DNA of 64,000 nucleotides from Thetidibacter halocola (GTDB lineage Bacteria > Pseudomonadota > Alphaproteobacteria > Rhodobacterales > Rhodobacteraceae). A program made the position numbers and the translations under genes. The stretch covers positions 434,001-498,000 of the forward strand of contig NZ_JAGTUU010000003.1 in the NCBI RefSeq assembly GCF_018224955.1, read 5' to 3'. The notes beneath the pieces are model-generated. The model was not told the DNA's origin. It worked only from the letters and a program-made list of their open reading frames with translations, and made no database searches. Shown here piece by piece: positions 1 through 9,859 of the stretch (the stretch's first letter is position 1; each line of letters starts with the position of its first letter).

Positions 1-907
1 TCGTGCCGGCGCGGAACCCGTCCAGCGTGCGCGTGCGCTGCGACTGGTCGAGATCCCCGTGGATCGGCTCGGCGTCATAGCCGTATTTCTTCAGCGACTT
101 GGCGACGATATCCACATCGACCTTGCGGTTGCAGAAGATGATGGCGTTGGTGCAGGCCTCGCCCTCGGCATCGATCAGCGCGCGCAGGACGGCGCGCTTT
201 TCACTGGCCTCCTGGTCGCGGCGCGAGGGCTGGACCATGACGGCCGCCTGTTCGATCGTCTCCGAGGCGGTGGCCTGGCGGGCCACCTCGATCCGCGCGG
301 GGGCGGAGAGGAAGGTGTTGGTGATGCGCTCGATCTCGGGCGCCATCGTGGCCGAGAAGAACAGCGTCTGCCGGGTGAAGGGCGTCAGGCTGAAGATCCG
401 CTCGATATCGGGGATGAACCCCATGTCGAGCATGCGGTCCGCCTCGTCCACCACCATGATTTCGATGCCGGTCAGCAGCAGCTTGCCGCGCTCGAAATGG
501 TCCAGCAGGCGGCCCGGGGTGGCGATCAGAACGTCGACGCCCTTGTCGATCAGCAGATCCTGCTCCTTGAAGGACACGCCGCCGATCAGCAGAGCCTTGG
601 TCAGCTTGACGTGCTTGGCGTAGGTGTCGAAGTTTTCCGCCACCTGTGCCGCCAGTTCCCGCGTCGGGCACAGCACCAGGCTGCGCGGCATCCGCGCGCG
701 GGCGCGGCCACGGGCCAGCATGGTGATCATCGGCAGGGTAAAGCTGGCGGTCTTGCCGGTTCCCGTCTGGGCGATGCCCAGAACGTCCTTGCCTTCGAGC
801 GCCGGGGGGATCGCACCCGCCTGGATCGGCGTGGGCGTTTCATATCCCGCCTCTTCGATGGCTTTGAGGACTTTGGGGTTGAGATTCAGGTCCGAGAATT
901 TCGTCAT
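1..907 (-). CDS. DEAD-box ATP-dependent RNA helicase, RhlE-like (3' end outside window)
   Basis: An ATP-dependent RNA helicase that unwinds RNA duplexes, probably in ribosome assembly or mRNA turnover. The reverse-strand frame starts MTKFSDLNLNPKVLKAIEEA and reads through the window edge without a stop, so the C-terminal part is missing. Visible motifs in order are the Q-motif region (YETPTPIQAGAIP), Walker A AQTGTGKT, PTRELA, TPGRLLD, Walker B DEAD in VVDEADRMLDMGF, SAT in FFSATMAPEI, and the start of helicase domain 2 (IIFCNRKVDVD). These place it firmly in the DEAD-box family; the RhlE subgroup is inferred from overall similarity. The only ATG that preserves the Q-motif is at 905-907. A 204-bp gap separates it from the upstream glycosyltransferase, so it probably has its own promoter. 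Confidence 0.93.
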   Translation of the reverse strand, partial: MTKFSDLNLNPKVLKAIEEAGYETPTPIQAGAIPPALEGKDVLGIAQTGTGKTASFTLPMITMLARGRARARMPRSLVLCPTRELAAQVAENFDTYAKHVKLTKALLIGGVSFKEQDLLIDKGVDVLIATPGRLLDHFERGKLLLTGIEIMVVDEADRMLDMGFIPDIERIFSLTPFTRQTLFFSATMAPEIERITNTFLSAPARIEVARQATASETIEQAAVMVQPSRRDQEASEKRAVLRALIDAEGEACTNAIIFCNRKVDVDIVAKSLKKYGYDAEPIHGDLDQSQRTRTLDGFRAGT

Positions 908-1111
908 GTGTATCCGATCAATGCGGACACTGACCGGGCCCGCGCGTCTGTCTTTGGGGCAGGCCCGTATGGCCTTGCATATGTCGCATCAGCGCCCCTG
1001 GGCGTCCCTTATTGAAAACTGCGCCAAACGTCAATCAAAGGCTGTCCGGCGGGCCAGTGGCGGGTTTGTTGCCGTTTCCAGATGCGCGACTCTCTGCCGG
1101 ACTACGGGGGG

Positions 1112-2053
1112 TCATGGCGGGCCGAAGTGTTTGCGCCGCAGCGTGGGCAGGTCCATCCGGTGGCGCCGCAGCAGGCCCGCGGCGGCCAGCCGGTCGCAGA
1201 GCGGGCGCGAGGCGACACAGACCGCGTCGAAGAAGGCGCGCAGCGCCGGTTCGCCACCATCCGCCAGGATCCCGGCCAGCAGGTCGTGATGCGACAGCGC
1301 GCCTGGGCGGCGCACCTGCGGCTTCAGCTCGGCCCGGTAGGAGCCGCGCTGAAGCCGAAAGGTCAGCCGGTCGCGGAAATGGTCCCAGTCGGCGGCGTGG
1401 AAATGGCCCAGTTCGATCCCGGGTAGTTCCATTATGCCGGGGTTTTCGACGCCGTCGAGAAAGACGTTGTGGATGCGGATCTGCAAGCCCTGCGTTCCGG
1501 CGCGAAAGAACACCTTGCCCGCCACGTGGCTCAGGAAGCCGCCCGACAATTCTGCGCCCCAGCGGGGAAAGCAGAGTTCGGCCGCGCGCTGGCGGTCGGG
1601 TGCGTGCAGGTGAAAGGCCTTGAACAGCGTCTCGCCGGGGTCCGCCGCATCGCCCGGCGCCAGCGCCTCGATCGGGCGAACGCGGGCGCAGAGGCAGGCG
1701 GGCGGCAGCGCGGCCAGCTGGTCGGCGATCGGCGTGGCCGGGATCAGGAATTCGTCCACGTCGATATGGGCCAACCAGTCGACACCCTTGGCGCTGTTGT
1801 TGGCGTGACGCGCGTTCAACCCCTGCCGCGCCTGGTGCATCTCTGGCCGGCCCTTGCGCCGCGCCCACCAGTCGGCATCGGTGTGCCGGGCGGTGATGCG
1901 CGGATGGGCGTTCAGCACGGCCAGTGCCGCCGGGTCGTCCTCGTCGAGATAGAGGAACAGGCGTTCCGCTCCCTGTTCCAGGTGCCAGGCGGCGAAATCG
2001 AGGATCTCGGGCAGCGGTGCCCGGATGGTCGAGACGATCCCCCAGTGCGTCAT
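1112..2053 (-). CDS. glycosyltransferase family 2-like protein (Glyco_tranf_2_4 type)
   Basis: A predicted glycosyltransferase of about 313 residues. It begins [20 protein letters not shown] and contains the signatures of the Glyco_tranf_2_4 family: an N-terminal strand, LFLYLDEDDP, and [11 protein letters not shown], whose DVDEF acidic motif is the likely sugar-nucleotide/metal site. No signal peptide or membrane segment is visible, so it is probably cytoplasmic. Its ATG overlaps the stop of the upstream glycosyltransferase as ATGA at 2050-2053, indicating translational coupling. The two proteins share the same domain (WGIV-T, the LYLDD loop, the [11 protein letters not shown] core), so they look like tandem duplicates. 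The same frame stays open upstream to 2932, but that extension lies inside the neighbouring gene and is not used. Acceptor and product are unknown. Confidence 0.8.
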   Translation of the reverse strand: MTHWGIVSTIRAPLPEILDFAAWHLEQGAERLFLYLDEDDPAALAVLNAHPRITARHTDADWWARRKGRPEMHQARQGLNARHANNSAKGVDWLAHIDVDEFLIPATPIADQLAALPPACLCARVRPIEALAPGDAADPGETLFKAFHLHAPDRQRAAELCFPRWGAELSGGFLSHVAGKVFFRAGTQGLQIRIHNVFLDGVENPGIMELPGIELGHFHAADWDHFRDRLTFRLQRGSYRAELKPQVRRPGALSHHDLLAGILADGGEPALRAFFDAVCVASRPLCDRLAAAGLLRRHRMDLPTLRRKHFGPP

Positions 2054-3780
2054 GGCGCGCGCCCGAAGACCCGCGTCACCGCGCCGTCGAGGTCGAAGCG
2101 ATGATGCCGCAGCATGCCGTGGGCCTTGAGACGGTCGCGCAGGGCGGGCGTGTCGGCGCAGACCTCGTCGAAGAACAGCCGCAGCCCGGCCTCCCCCTGC
2201 TCTGCCAGCAGGAAGTCGATCAGGTCGGCGGCGCCCAGTTCGGGCCGCCCCTCCTGCGGGCGGTAGGAGCCCCGGGTGCGGCGGAATTCCAGCCGCTCGG
2301 CGAAATACGCCCAGTCGGGGGCATGGACATGCGCCAGCCACAACCCGTCGAGCGTGGCGGCGGTCTCGACCTCCTCGCCGCGCAGCTTCATCGTGTGGAT
2401 GCCGAAGCGGGTGCCGGGAATGCCGGTGCGGGCAAAGGCCTTGCCCTTGCTGTGCGACAAGAAGCCCGCGCGCAGGTGCAGGCCGAAGGTCGGGTAGATC
2501 TCTTGCAGGGCGCCGGGTGGCGCGCCTGCGTCGCGGTCGGTCAGCTTGAAGTGTTCGGGCCAGCCGTCGTCGCGCGCCAGCGCCTCGAGCGGGGGCAGGC
2601 GGGCGACGGCGGCATCCGGCGGCAGCCCGGCCAGCGCCCGTGTCACCGGTCGGTCTGCGATCAGAAATTCGTCGACATCGATATGGGCTAGCCAGTGCAG
2701 CCCGTCGGCGGCCTTGAGCGCGCGGGTCGCGTTCAGGGCCTGGCGCTGCTGGTGGGCGTCTGGGCGGGTCTTGCCGATCGCCTGATAATAGGCGGCGTCG
2801 CAGGCGGTGACGATGATGCGCGGGTCGCGCGACAGGTAATGCATCGCGCCCGGCTGCGGATCGTCGAGATAGAGGTGGAGGGCCTCGGCGCCGAGGTCGA
2901 GATGATGGGCGGCAAAGCGGGCGATCTGACATAGCGGCGCCTTGACCGTCGCGACGATCCCCCAGCGCAGCGCCTCCACCGCTGGGGCGGCGGGCGGCCG
3001 CGGCGCGGGTTTCGGCTCGGGGTCTTCGGGCGTGTTGGATTTGCGGGCCTTGCGGGCGCGCATGATGCGCAGGCGGCGCATCACGGTGCGGTCGTCCTGG
3101 ATCAGCAGGGTCAGCAGGCGGTGAGCGAGCGGGCGGATCACCGCGCAGCCCTCGGCCTCCTGCCAGAGGCGTCCGATCAGGTTGACGTCGAGCCCGCCCG
3201 ATTGCAGCGCGAACCCGTCCATGTCCATCGGCAGGCTGGCGCGCACCTTACCCGACAGTGGAAAGGCGCGGTCGGGCGTCAGGCCGGAATAGAGCCGTTC
3301 GGATTCATAGAGCTTCATCGTTCCGAAGAGCGCGGTCAGGGCGAGTCCGGTGCTGCGCTGCACGGGCGTGGCGCCGTGGTCGCCGAAGGTGGTGACCGCC
3401 GAGACCAGCCAGCGTGGATCCAGCGCGCCCAGCAGGTGGTCGCCCTGTTCGGCCCAGAGGCGCTGGAAGAGGGCCGGCGCGTGCGCGGGCCACGCCCGCT
3501 TGCGCAGGTGCGAGACCGTGAGGCCATGCAGGACGACCAGTTCCGACTGGCCCGTGAGTTCCTGCCGCAGTTTGAAACGCTTGCGGTGATAGGAGGAGCG
3601 GAAGGGTGGACGCTCCTCGCGGTCGGCTGCCGGGTCGGCGACGGTCTGAGCGGCCAGCGCGGCGAGGTCGGAGTCGAGCGGTGCCAGCCCCTCGCCCGGC
3701 GCATAGGAAAAGGGATCGCGCCGGCCCTCGTATTGCGCCAGCACGGCGTCGATTCCGCCGGGATACGTCTCGCTGCTCAT
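2050..3780 (-). CDS. glycosyltransferase family 2-like protein with extra N-terminal domain
   Basis: About 576 residues. The C-terminal half (from roughly residue 270) is a Glyco_tranf_2_4 glycosyltransferase with [19 protein letters not shown] and [12 protein letters not shown], closely matching the downstream gene. The N-terminal half ([20 protein letters not shown]...) is a separate domain I do not recognise, linked by a basic proline-rich stretch around residues 240-270. I chose the ATG at 3778-3780 (MSSETYPGG); the frame is open further up to 3912, but that extension is low-complexity and has no clear ribosome site. The gene is divergent from tgt across 278 bp. A role in surface polysaccharide synthesis is plausible but not shown by the neighbours. 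Confidence 0.78.
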   Translation of the reverse strand: MSSETYPGGIDAVLAQYEGRRDPFSYAPGEGLAPLDSDLAALAAQTVADPAADREERPPFRSSYHRKRFKLRQELTGQSELVVLHGLTVSHLRKRAWPAHAPALFQRLWAEQGDHLLGALDPRWLVSAVTTFGDHGATPVQRSTGLALTALFGTMKLYESERLYSGLTPDRAFPLSGKVRASLPMDMDGFALQSGGLDVNLIGRLWQEAEGCAVIRPLAHRLLTLLIQDDRTVMRRLRIMRARKARKSNTPEDPEPKPAPRPPAAPAVEALRWGIVATVKAPLCQIARFAAHHLDLGAEALHLYLDDPQPGAMHYLSRDPRIIVTACDAAYYQAIGKTRPDAHQQRQALNATRALKAADGLHWLAHIDVDEFLIADRPVTRALAGLPPDAAVARLPPLEALARDDGWPEHFKLTDRDAGAPPGALQEIYPTFGLHLRAGFLSHSKGKAFARTGIPGTRFGIHTMKLRGEEVETAATLDGLWLAHVHAPDWAYFAERLEFRRTRGSYRPQEGRPELGAADLIDFLLAEQGEAGLRLFFDEVCADTPALRDRLKAHGMLRHHRFDLDGAVTRVFGRAP

Positions 3781-4058
3781 TGCCCTGCTATCTTTGGTCC
3801 CTGCCGGGTCGCGGGGCAAGATGGCAGGGCTTTGCGGCGATATTTCGGCGGGTTGCGTTTTCAGGTGGGGCGCCTGCGGCGCGCCGGATGTCTCGTCCGC
3901 CGCGCTGTGCACGGCGGACTCGGGTGGGCGCGCGTGGCGACGGACGGGATTGTCCGGCTGTTGGTGCGTCTTGCGGTTGCGGGAGCCTCCGGCGGGAGTT
4001 TATTGGGCAAGATGAAGACGGGACGGTTTGCGCCCGGGTTAATGAGCGGGGCAGGGGC

Positions 4059-5183
4059 ATGGCGGCGGGATTCCAGATGGCGGCGCGGGACGGCACGGCG
4101 CGGACGGGGGTGATTTCCACGCCCCGGGGCGAGATCCGCACGCCGGCCTTCATGCCGGTGGGGACGGCGGCGACGGTCAAGGGGATGCTGCCGGAAAGCG
4201 TGGCCGCCACCGGGGCGGACATCCTGCTAGGCAACACCTATCACCTGATGCTGCGGCCCGGGGCCGAGCGGATCGCGCGGCTGGGCGGTTTGCACCGTTT
4301 CATGAACTGGGAGCGGCCGATCCTGACAGATTCGGGCGGCTTCCAGGTGATGAGCCTGGCCGAGCTGCGCAAGCTGACCGAGGAGGGGGTGACCTTCCGT
4401 TCTCATGTCGACGGGTCGAAGCACATGCTGAGCCCGGAGCGGTCGATGGAGATCCAGAAGCTGCTGGGCTCGGACATCGTCATGGCCTTCGACGAATGCC
4501 CCGCGCTGCCGGCGGATCGCGATCGGATCGCCGAGAGCATGCGGCTGTCGATGCGGTGGGCGCAGCGGTCGCGCGACGCATTCGGCGACCGGCCGGACCA
4601 TATGCTGTTCGGCATCCAGCAGGGCGGGCTGGAGGAGGACCTGCGGGGCGAGTCGGCCGAGGCTTTGCGCGCCATCGGGTTCGATGGCTATGCCGTCGGC
4701 GGTCTGGCCGTGGGCGAGGGGCAGGAGGCGATGTTCACCTGTCTGGACTATGCGCCGGGGATGCTGCCAGAGGACAAGCCGCGCTACCTGATGGGCGTGG
4801 GCAAGCCCGACGACATCGTGGGCGCCGTCAAGCGCGGCATCGACATGATGGATTGCGTGCTGCCGTCGCGCTCTGGCCGGACGGGGCAGGCCTGGACCCG
4901 GCGCGGGCAGGTAAACATCAAGAACGCGCGGCATGCGGACGACCCGCGCCCGCTGGACGAGCACTGCTCCTGTCCGGCCTGCCGAGGCTATAGCCGCGCC
5001 TACCTGCATCACGTGTTCCGGGCGGGGGAGATGATCAGCGGCATGCTGCTGACCTGGCATAACCTGCATTACTACCAGGAGATCATGGCGGGGATGCGCG
5101 CGGCCATCGCGGCGGGCACTTTCGCGGCCTGGGAGGCGGAGTTCCACGCCACGCGGGCCGAAGGGGATATCGAGCAGCTCTGA
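4059..5183 (+). CDS. tgt: queuine tRNA-ribosyltransferase
   Basis: Exchanges guanine for the queuosine precursor preQ1 at position 34 of tRNAs with GUN anticodons. The protein has 374 residues, the normal bacterial length. Key residues are visible: the general-base aspartate in DSGGFQVM (about residue 91), the nucleophilic aspartate in [13 protein letters not shown] (about 265), and the zinc site CSCPACR (about 303-309) completed by the histidine in TWHNLHYY. The ATG at 4059 follows a purine-rich GGGGCAGGGG stretch; the frame remains open upstream to 3606, but that part has no family similarity. An internal ATG at 4077 is a less likely start. Two inverted repeats follow the stop (5184-5242). 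No other queuosine genes are in the window. Confidence 0.95.
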   Translation: MAAGFQMAARDGTARTGVISTPRGEIRTPAFMPVGTAATVKGMLPESVAATGADILLGNTYHLMLRPGAERIARLGGLHRFMNWERPILTDSGGFQVMSLAELRKLTEEGVTFRSHVDGSKHMLSPERSMEIQKLLGSDIVMAFDECPALPADRDRIAESMRLSMRWAQRSRDAFGDRPDHMLFGIQQGGLEEDLRGESAEALRAIGFDGYAVGGLAVGEGQEAMFTCLDYAPGMLPEDKPRYLMGVGKPDDIVGAVKRGIDMMDCVLPSRSGRTGQAWTRRGQVNIKNARHADDPRPLDEHCSCPACRGYSRAYLHHVFRAGEMISGMLLTWHNLHYYQEIMAGMRAAIAAGTFAAWEAEFHATRAEGDIEQL

Positions 5184-5242
5184 CGTCTTGCTGGCCTGCC
5201 TTGTCCTTCGACGGCAAGACGCTTGCGCGAGGGCACGCAAGC
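5184..5242 (+). terminator. two consecutive stem-loops after tgt
   Basis: CGTCTTGC (5184-5191) pairs with GCAAGACG (5214-5221), and GCTTGCG (5221-5227) pairs with CGCAAGC (5236-5242). The two potential hairpins share base 5221 and lie directly after the tgt stop. No U-tract follows, so they may act as a Rho-assisted end or a 3'-end stabiliser rather than a classic intrinsic terminator. Confidence 0.4.
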
Positions 5243-5286
5243 AGGCATCACGGTGACCAGTGATTTCCGACCCGAGGACGACACGG

Positions 5287-5460
5287 ATGGCACACGGCAA
5301 GACCGGCGCAGCAAAGGCTGGTGGCAAGGCGCCTCGCCACGACACTGGAAAAGGTGCCCCGAAGGTACCCGAAGGAAAGGCCGCGCGCGGTGGCAAGTCC
5401 AGCCGCGCGGAGCTTCTGGCACGGATGAAGGCTGTGGCCGACGCCCGCAAGGACGCTTGA
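5287..5460 (+). CDS. small basic hypothetical protein (57 aa)
   Basis: A 57-residue lysine/glycine/alanine-rich protein starting MAHGKTGAAKAGGKAPRH. The first 35 residues are low-complexity and strongly basic; the C-terminal 20 (RAELLARMKAVADARKD) look like a short amphipathic helix. The start is supported by GAGGA about 10 bases upstream. It lies between tgt and lon on the same strand, 100 bp from each flank or more. Such composition could suit nucleic-acid binding, but no family is recognised. It could also be a spurious frame; the ribosome site and helix-like tail favour a real gene. Confidence 0.5.
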   Translation: MAHGKTGAAKAGGKAPRHDTGKGAPKVPEGKAARGGKSSRAELLARMKAVADARKDA

Positions 5461-5566
5461 GCACCTGCGGACCCGCTGTCCGATCGGCCCTCATTGCAGG
5501 CTTGCACGCGGGATCGTGCAGGGCCATGCTGCGCCGACCGGGGTGGGGCACCGCTTGAATTTGCTG

Positions 5567-5587
5567 CCGTTAACCCCACCTTAACGG
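5567..5587. promoter_or_regulatory. perfect inverted repeat upstream of lon
   Basis: CCGTTAA (5567-5573) and TTAACGG (5581-5587) form a perfect 7-bp inverted repeat with a 7-base spacer, about 73 bp before the lon start. It could be an operator or part of the lon leader. There is no U-tract, so it does not look like a terminator. Confidence 0.35.
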
Positions 5588-5659
5588 TTCAGGAAAGGAG
5601 ATGGCCCAGGGCTGCCGCCGAGCGGGGCAGGGCGATCTTGCCAGGAACAGGAAACGAGC

Positions 5660-8065
5660 ATGAAAAATCCCCTCAATCCCTCTTATCCGGTGCTTCCGCT
5701 GCGGGATATCGTGGTTTTCCCCCACATGATCGTGCCGCTCTTCGTGGGGCGCGAGAAGTCGGTCCGCGCGCTGGAAGAGGTGATGAACGACGACAAGCAG
5801 ATCCTGCTTGCGTCCCAGATCGACCCCAGCATCGACGACCCCACCCCCGAGGGCATCTACAAGGCCGGTGTGCTGGCCAACGTGCTGCAACTGCTGAAAC
5901 TGCCCGATGGCACGGTCAAGGTGCTGGTCGAGGGGCAGGGCCGCGTGCGCATCACCGAGTATCACGAGAATGACCGCTTCTTCGAGGCGAGCGCCGAATA
6001 CCTGACCGAGATGCCGGGTGACGAGGACGCGATCAAGGCGCTGATCCGCACGGTCGGCGAAGAATTCGAGCGTTACGCCAAGATCAAGAAGAACATCCCC
6101 GAAGAGGCCCTGGCCGCCGTGGGCGAGGCTCAGGATTCCGCCAAGCTGGCCGACCTCGTGGCCGGGCATCTGGGCATCGAGGTGGCGCAGAAGCAGGAAT
6201 TGCTCGAGACCCTGTCCATCTCGGACCGGCTGGAGAAGATCTATGGCCTGATGCAGGGCGAGATGTCGGTCCTGCAGGTCGAGAAGAAGATCAAGACGCG
6301 CGTCAAGTCGCAGATGGAGAAGACCCAGCGCGAGTATTACCTGAATGAGCAGATGAAGGCCATTCAGAAGGAACTCGGCGACGGCGAGGACGGCCAGAAC
6401 GAGGTGGCCGAACTGGAGGAGCGGGTGGCAAGGACCAAGCTCTCCAAGGAAGCCCGTGACAAGGCCGATGCCGAGATCAAGAAGCTCAAGAACATGTCGC
6501 CCATGTCCGCCGAGGCGACGGTCGTGCGCAACTACCTCGACTGGATGCTGTCGATCCCGTGGGGCGTGAAATCGCGCGTCAAGAAGGACCTCGGGAAGGC
6601 TCAGGAAATCCTCGATGCCGATCACTACAGCCTGGAAAAGGTCAAGGAACGCATCGTCGAATATCTCGCCGTGCAGGCGCGCTCGGCCAAGCTGAAGGGG
6701 CCGATCCTGTGCCTTGTCGGTCCTCCGGGCGTGGGCAAGACCTCGCTGGGCAAGTCGATGGCCAGGGCCACCGGGCGTGAGTTCATCCGCATTTCGCTGG
6801 GCGGTGTGCGCGATGAATCCGAAATCCGCGGCCACCGCCGGACCTATATCGGCTCGATGCCGGGCAAGATCATCCAGGCGCTGAAGAAGGCCAAGACGAC
6901 CAACCCGCTGATCCTGCTCGACGAGATCGACAAGATGGGCCAGGACTTCCGTGGCGATCCCGCCAGCGCGATGCTCGAGGTGCTGGACCCGGAACAGAAC
7001 TCGACCTTCATGGACCACTATCTCGAGGTGGAATACGACCTGTCGAACGTGATGTTCGTGACCACGGCCAACAGCTACAACATGCCCCGGCCGCTGCTGG
7101 ACCGGATGGAGATCATCGCGCTGTCGGGTTACACCGAGGACGAGAAGCTCGAGATCGCCAAGCGTCACCTGCTGGACAAGCAGGTCAAGGCGCATGGCCT
7201 GAAGAAGGGCGAATTCGGGATCGAGGACGGCGCGCTGACCGACATCATCCGCTACTACACGCGGGAAGCCGGCGTGCGGAACCTGGAACGCGAGATCGCC
7301 AAGCTGGCGCGCAAGGCCGTGACCAAGATCGTCAAGGGCGAGGGCAAGTCCGTCACCGTGACGTCCGACAACCTCGACGATTTCCTGGGCGTGCGGAAGT
7401 TCCGCTATGGACTGGCCGAGGACGAGAACCAGGTCGGTGTCGTGACAGGGTTGGCCTATACCTCGGTCGGTGGCGACCTGTTGCAGATCGAGGCGCTGCG
7501 CCTGCCCGGCAAGGGCCGGATGAAGACCACCGGCAAGCTGGGCGAGGTGATGAAGGAGTCGATCGACGCGGCCGCGTCCTACACGCGCTCCATCGCGCCG
7601 AAGATCGGGGTGAAGCCGCCGCGCATGGACAAGTGGGACATTCACGTGCACGTGCCCGACGGCGCCACGCCCAAGGACGGTCCCAGCGCGGGTCTGGCCA
7701 TGGTGACGGCCATCGTCTCTGTGCTGACGCAGATCCCGGTGCGCAAGGACATGGCGATGACCGGAGAGGTCACGCTGCGCGGCAACGCCACCGCCATCGG
7801 CGGGCTCAAGGAAAAGCTGCTGGCGGCCCTGCGGGGCGGCATCAAGACCGTGCTGATCCCCGAGGAGAACGAGAAGGACCTGGCCGAGCTGCCCGACAAC
7901 GTGAAGCAGGGGCTCGAGATCATCCCGGTCAAGCACGTCTCCGAGGTCCTGAAACTGGCCCTGGTCGAACAGCCCACGCCGATCGAGTGGGACGAGGCCG
8001 AGGAAGAAGCCGCGGCGGCGCAGATCTCGGGTGACGAGAGCGTGGCCGGCGCGACGGCTCACTGA
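5660..8065 (+). CDS. lon: ATP-dependent protease Lon
   Basis: A cytoplasmic AAA+ serine protease that degrades misfolded and regulatory proteins. The 801-residue length is typical. Domains in order are the N-terminal LON substrate domain (from [19 protein letters not shown]), a coiled-coil section (about 190-270), the AAA+ module with Walker [10 protein letters not shown] (about 354-362) and Walker B ILLDEIDK, and the C-terminal protease domain. The catalytic dyad is Ser676 in KDGPSAG and Lys719 in GGLKEKL. The ATG at 5660 follows GGAAACGAGC, and [15 protein letters not shown] matches the usual N-terminus. A strong GC hairpin at 8072-8101 follows the stop. Two tRNA-Val genes lie downstream. 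Confidence 0.97.
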   Translation: MKNPLNPSYPVLPLRDIVVFPHMIVPLFVGREKSVRALEEVMNDDKQILLASQIDPSIDDPTPEGIYKAGVLANVLQLLKLPDGTVKVLVEGQGRVRITEYHENDRFFEASAEYLTEMPGDEDAIKALIRTVGEEFERYAKIKKNIPEEALAAVGEAQDSAKLADLVAGHLGIEVAQKQELLETLSISDRLEKIYGLMQGEMSVLQVEKKIKTRVKSQMEKTQREYYLNEQMKAIQKELGDGEDGQNEVAELEERVARTKLSKEARDKADAEIKKLKNMSPMSAEATVVRNYLDWMLSIPWGVKSRVKKDLGKAQEILDADHYSLEKVKERIVEYLAVQARSAKLKGPILCLVGPPGVGKTSLGKSMARATGREFIRISLGGVRDESEIRGHRRTYIGSMPGKIIQALKKAKTTNPLILLDEIDKMGQDFRGDPASAMLEVLDPEQNSTFMDHYLEVEYDLSNVMFVTTANSYNMPRPLLDRMEIIALSGYTEDEKLEIAKRHLLDKQVKAHGLKKGEFGIEDGALTDIIRYYTREAGVRNLEREIAKLARKAVTKIVKGEGKSVTVTSDNLDDFLGVRKFRYGLAEDENQVGVVTGLAYTSVGGDLLQIEALRLPGKGRMKTTGKLGEVMKESIDAAASYTRSIAPKIGVKPPRMDKWDIHVHVPDGATPKDGPSAGLAMVTAIVSVLTQIPVRKDMAMTGEVTLRGNATAIGGLKEKLLAALRGGIKTVLIPEENEKDLAELPDNVKQGLEIIPVKHVSEVLKLALVEQPTPIEWDEAEEEAAAAQISGDESVAGATAH

Positions 8066-8071
8066 TACCGG

Positions 8072-8101
8072 CGCGCGGCGTTCCCCCGAGGGCGCCGCGC
8101 G
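8072..8101 (+). terminator. GC-rich hairpin after lon
   Basis: CGCGCGGCG (8072-8080) pairs perfectly with CGCCGCGCG (8093-8101) around a 12-base loop, starting 6 bases after the lon stop. It is followed by TTGTATGG rather than a run of T, so it is a weak or factor-assisted terminator candidate. Confidence 0.5.
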
Positions 8102-8222
8102 TTGTATGGCCTTCGTGCGATTCGACCGTCTCGGCAGGTTGGCCCTGCATCGAAAACTCTGGATTGATTGCGGAAAACGCCTCTTGCAGGCCGCAGCGAG
8201 GGGCGCTAATAGACCCCGCACC

Positions 8223-8297
8223 GGGTGATTAGCTCAGTGGTAGAGCGCTTCGTTCACATCGAAGATGTCGGGGGTTCAAATCCCTCATCACCCACCA
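8223..8297 (+). tRNA. tRNA-Val (anticodon CAC)
   Basis: A complete cloverleaf with encoded CCA. The acceptor stem GGGTGAT pairs with ATCACCC, the D-arm is GCTCAGTGGTAGAGC, the anticodon stem CTTCG/CGAAG encloses TTCACAT (anticodon CAC, reading GUG), and the T-arm contains GTTCAAAT. A hairpin with TTTT follows 10 bases later. Confidence 0.93.
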
Positions 8298-8306
8298 GAA
8301 TATCAG

Positions 8307-8336
8307 GGGCGCGGCCGGAAACGGACGCGCCCTTTT
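8307..8336 (+). terminator. intrinsic terminator after the first tRNA-Val
   Basis: GGGCGCG (8307-8313) pairs with CGCGCCC (8326-8332), followed at once by TTTT (8333-8336). It separates the two tRNA genes, so the second tRNA-Val needs its own promoter or read-through. Confidence 0.75.
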
Positions 8337-8407
8337 GATGTCGGTCTGTGGATGCCGGGCGTACTGGGGCTTGATGCCCGGCCGCCACGGGGCTAAACCG
8401 CCCGCAG

Positions 8408-8483
<76 letters not shown>

Positions 8484-8506
8484 TACAACTCCTTGAAATG
8501 AAAAGA

Positions 8507-8529
8507 AACGGCGCCCGTTGGACGCCGTT
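8507..8529 (+). terminator. hairpin after the second tRNA-Val
   Basis: AACGGCG (8507-8513) pairs with CGCCGTT (8523-8529) around a 9-base loop, 24 bases after the tRNA CCA end. It is followed by AAACG rather than T residues, so termination would be weak. Confidence 0.45.
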
Positions 8530-8624
8530 AAACGAAGTGCGCAGTGACTCTTATCTTGCCCTACTGAAGGGCTCCCCTCCTTGGGGTAGTTTGTCCCGTA
8601 TCACGGAGGACTACGACGACGGCA

Positions 8625-8786
8625 GGAGAACGAGAGAAGCCCGAAGACATCATCACGACGCTGCGGCAGGTCGAAGTGCTGCAAGGCCAGGGCGCGAAGA
8701 TTGCGGACGCGGTTCGACAGATCGGCGTGACCCAGCAGACCTTCTACCGCTGGCGGCGTGAGTATGGTGGGATGAGGCGGGACTGA
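8625..8786 (+). pseudogene. remnant of IS3-family transposase OrfA
   Basis: Reading from 8625 gives a fragment containing KPEDIITTLRQVEVLQGQG, ADAVRQIGVTQQTFYRW and RREYGGM. This is the helix-turn-helix N-terminus of an IS3-family OrfA, as used to recognise insertion-sequence ends. It stops with TGA at 8784-8786, right after the YGGM segment where the intact protein would continue into its leucine zipper. There is no ATG in frame nearby, no OrfB, and no clear terminal inverted repeats, so only a scar remains. It sits about 140 bp downstream of the tRNA-Val pair. The 247 bp between it and the next gene show no other recognisable feature. Confidence 0.72.
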
Positions 8787-9033
8787 AGCCTGCGGCGAGC
8801 AGCTCGCCGGTAACCGCAAACCCTTCATAGGCCACCCACCATCCGACCCGGTGACAAGACGCGGAACGGCCGCGTGCTCCCGGCGTCTCCGGACCGGAGG
8901 GTGGCGCTGGTTTCTTTATGGTTCAGGGTGTTGCAGCGGCAACCCGACTTCGACCCGACCAGCCCGCCGAGGGGGCGCCTGTGGTTTCCTCGGGCGCGCG
9001 GATGGGCTTGGTGGCGGAAATGCGGGCGGGCGA

Positions 9034-9759
9034 TCAGCCGACCAGCGCGCAATCCCGCGACACCCCGTGACGTTCCAGGATGTCACCCACGAGGCCGCTG
9101 CGGGCGAAATCCGCCAGCGTTTCGCGCAAGTGGGCCGAGGCCAGGGCACGGCCGCGCGGCATCGCCATGGCCTGCCGGATTTCCATGAAGGGCGGCGTCA
9201 GGATGCGGCTGCCCGGGCGCTTGCGGGATTCGCCTTCCATCGCCTCGCGGATTCCGGCGATGGCCTCGACCTCGCCGGAATCCAGCGCCTCCAGCGCGGC
9301 CAGGATGTCATGATAGGCGACCAGGTTCCCGGCGCCGGGCAGGCGCGACAGGGCCAGCGTGTAGGCGGTTCCCTCGACGGTTCCGACCCGGCATCCCAGG
9401 TCCACGAGTTCCTGCGCATCGGCGGCCAGCGTGCCGGGCGCGGACAGGTAATTGCCCTCGATCCGGATGTAGGGCGCCGTGAAATCGATGGTTTCCATGC
9501 GCTTCGGATCAACCGCAAGGAAACACACATCCCAAAGATCGTCGCCCGCGGAGGAGGAGACATCCACGGCGCGATCGAACTCCACGAAGCGCAGCGGCAG
9601 ACCCAGCAGGTCGGCCAGCGCCGTCGCCAGGTCCACGGCGATGCCGATCGGCTTACCGTCGGCATCACGCCCGACAAGGACGCGGTTGCCGTGGTTCAAG
9701 GCGACGCGCAGGACAGAGGTGGGCGCGTAATCGTCGAGAAGGGCCTGGGGCAGGGACAT
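9034..9759 (-). CDS. periplasmic-binding-protein-fold protein (SBP_bac_3 type), no signal peptide
   Basis: About 241 residues with the fold of amino-acid-type ABC substrate-binding proteins: an N-terminal lobe (LRVALNHGNRVLVGRDADGKPIGIAVDLA), the segment MKET-like RMETIDFTAPYIRIEGNYL, and a second lobe with VGTVEGTAYTLAL. Unlike transported family members it has no signal peptide, and no ABC permease or ATPase is adjacent. I chose the ATG at 9757-9759 because GAAGGA lies 8 bases upstream; the ATG three codons earlier has no well-spaced ribosome site. It is the last gene of a reverse-strand run with the hydrolase and the TPP enzyme. It may be a cytosolic ligand-binding protein or an enzyme on the SBP fold; the ligand is unknown. 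Confidence 0.72.
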   Translation of the reverse strand: MSLPQALLDDYAPTSVLRVALNHGNRVLVGRDADGKPIGIAVDLATALADLLGLPLRFVEFDRAVDVSSSAGDDLWDVCFLAVDPKRMETIDFTAPYIRIEGNYLSAPGTLAADAQELVDLGCRVGTVEGTAYTLALSRLPGAGNLVAYHDILAALEALDSGEVEAIAGIREAMEGESRKRPGSRILTPPFMEIRQAMAMPRGRALASAHLRETLADFARSGLVGDILERHGVSRDCALVG

Positions 9760-9859
9760 TCGGAGCATCCTTCGGTTGGAGCGGGCAACGTGACGGGCCG
9801 CCCCGACGGCGGCCCTGCCGGAAGGTGGTGCGGGGGCGGTGCCGTGCCCCGGCCTGCGG

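Noticed and set aside
5570-8221. Very long open frame on the reverse strand opposite lon (and similar long antisense frames opposite the hydroxylase, UbiD and cysI genes)
   Set aside because: High GC content gives long open antisense frames; the forward frames carry complete family motifs and the antisense ones none.
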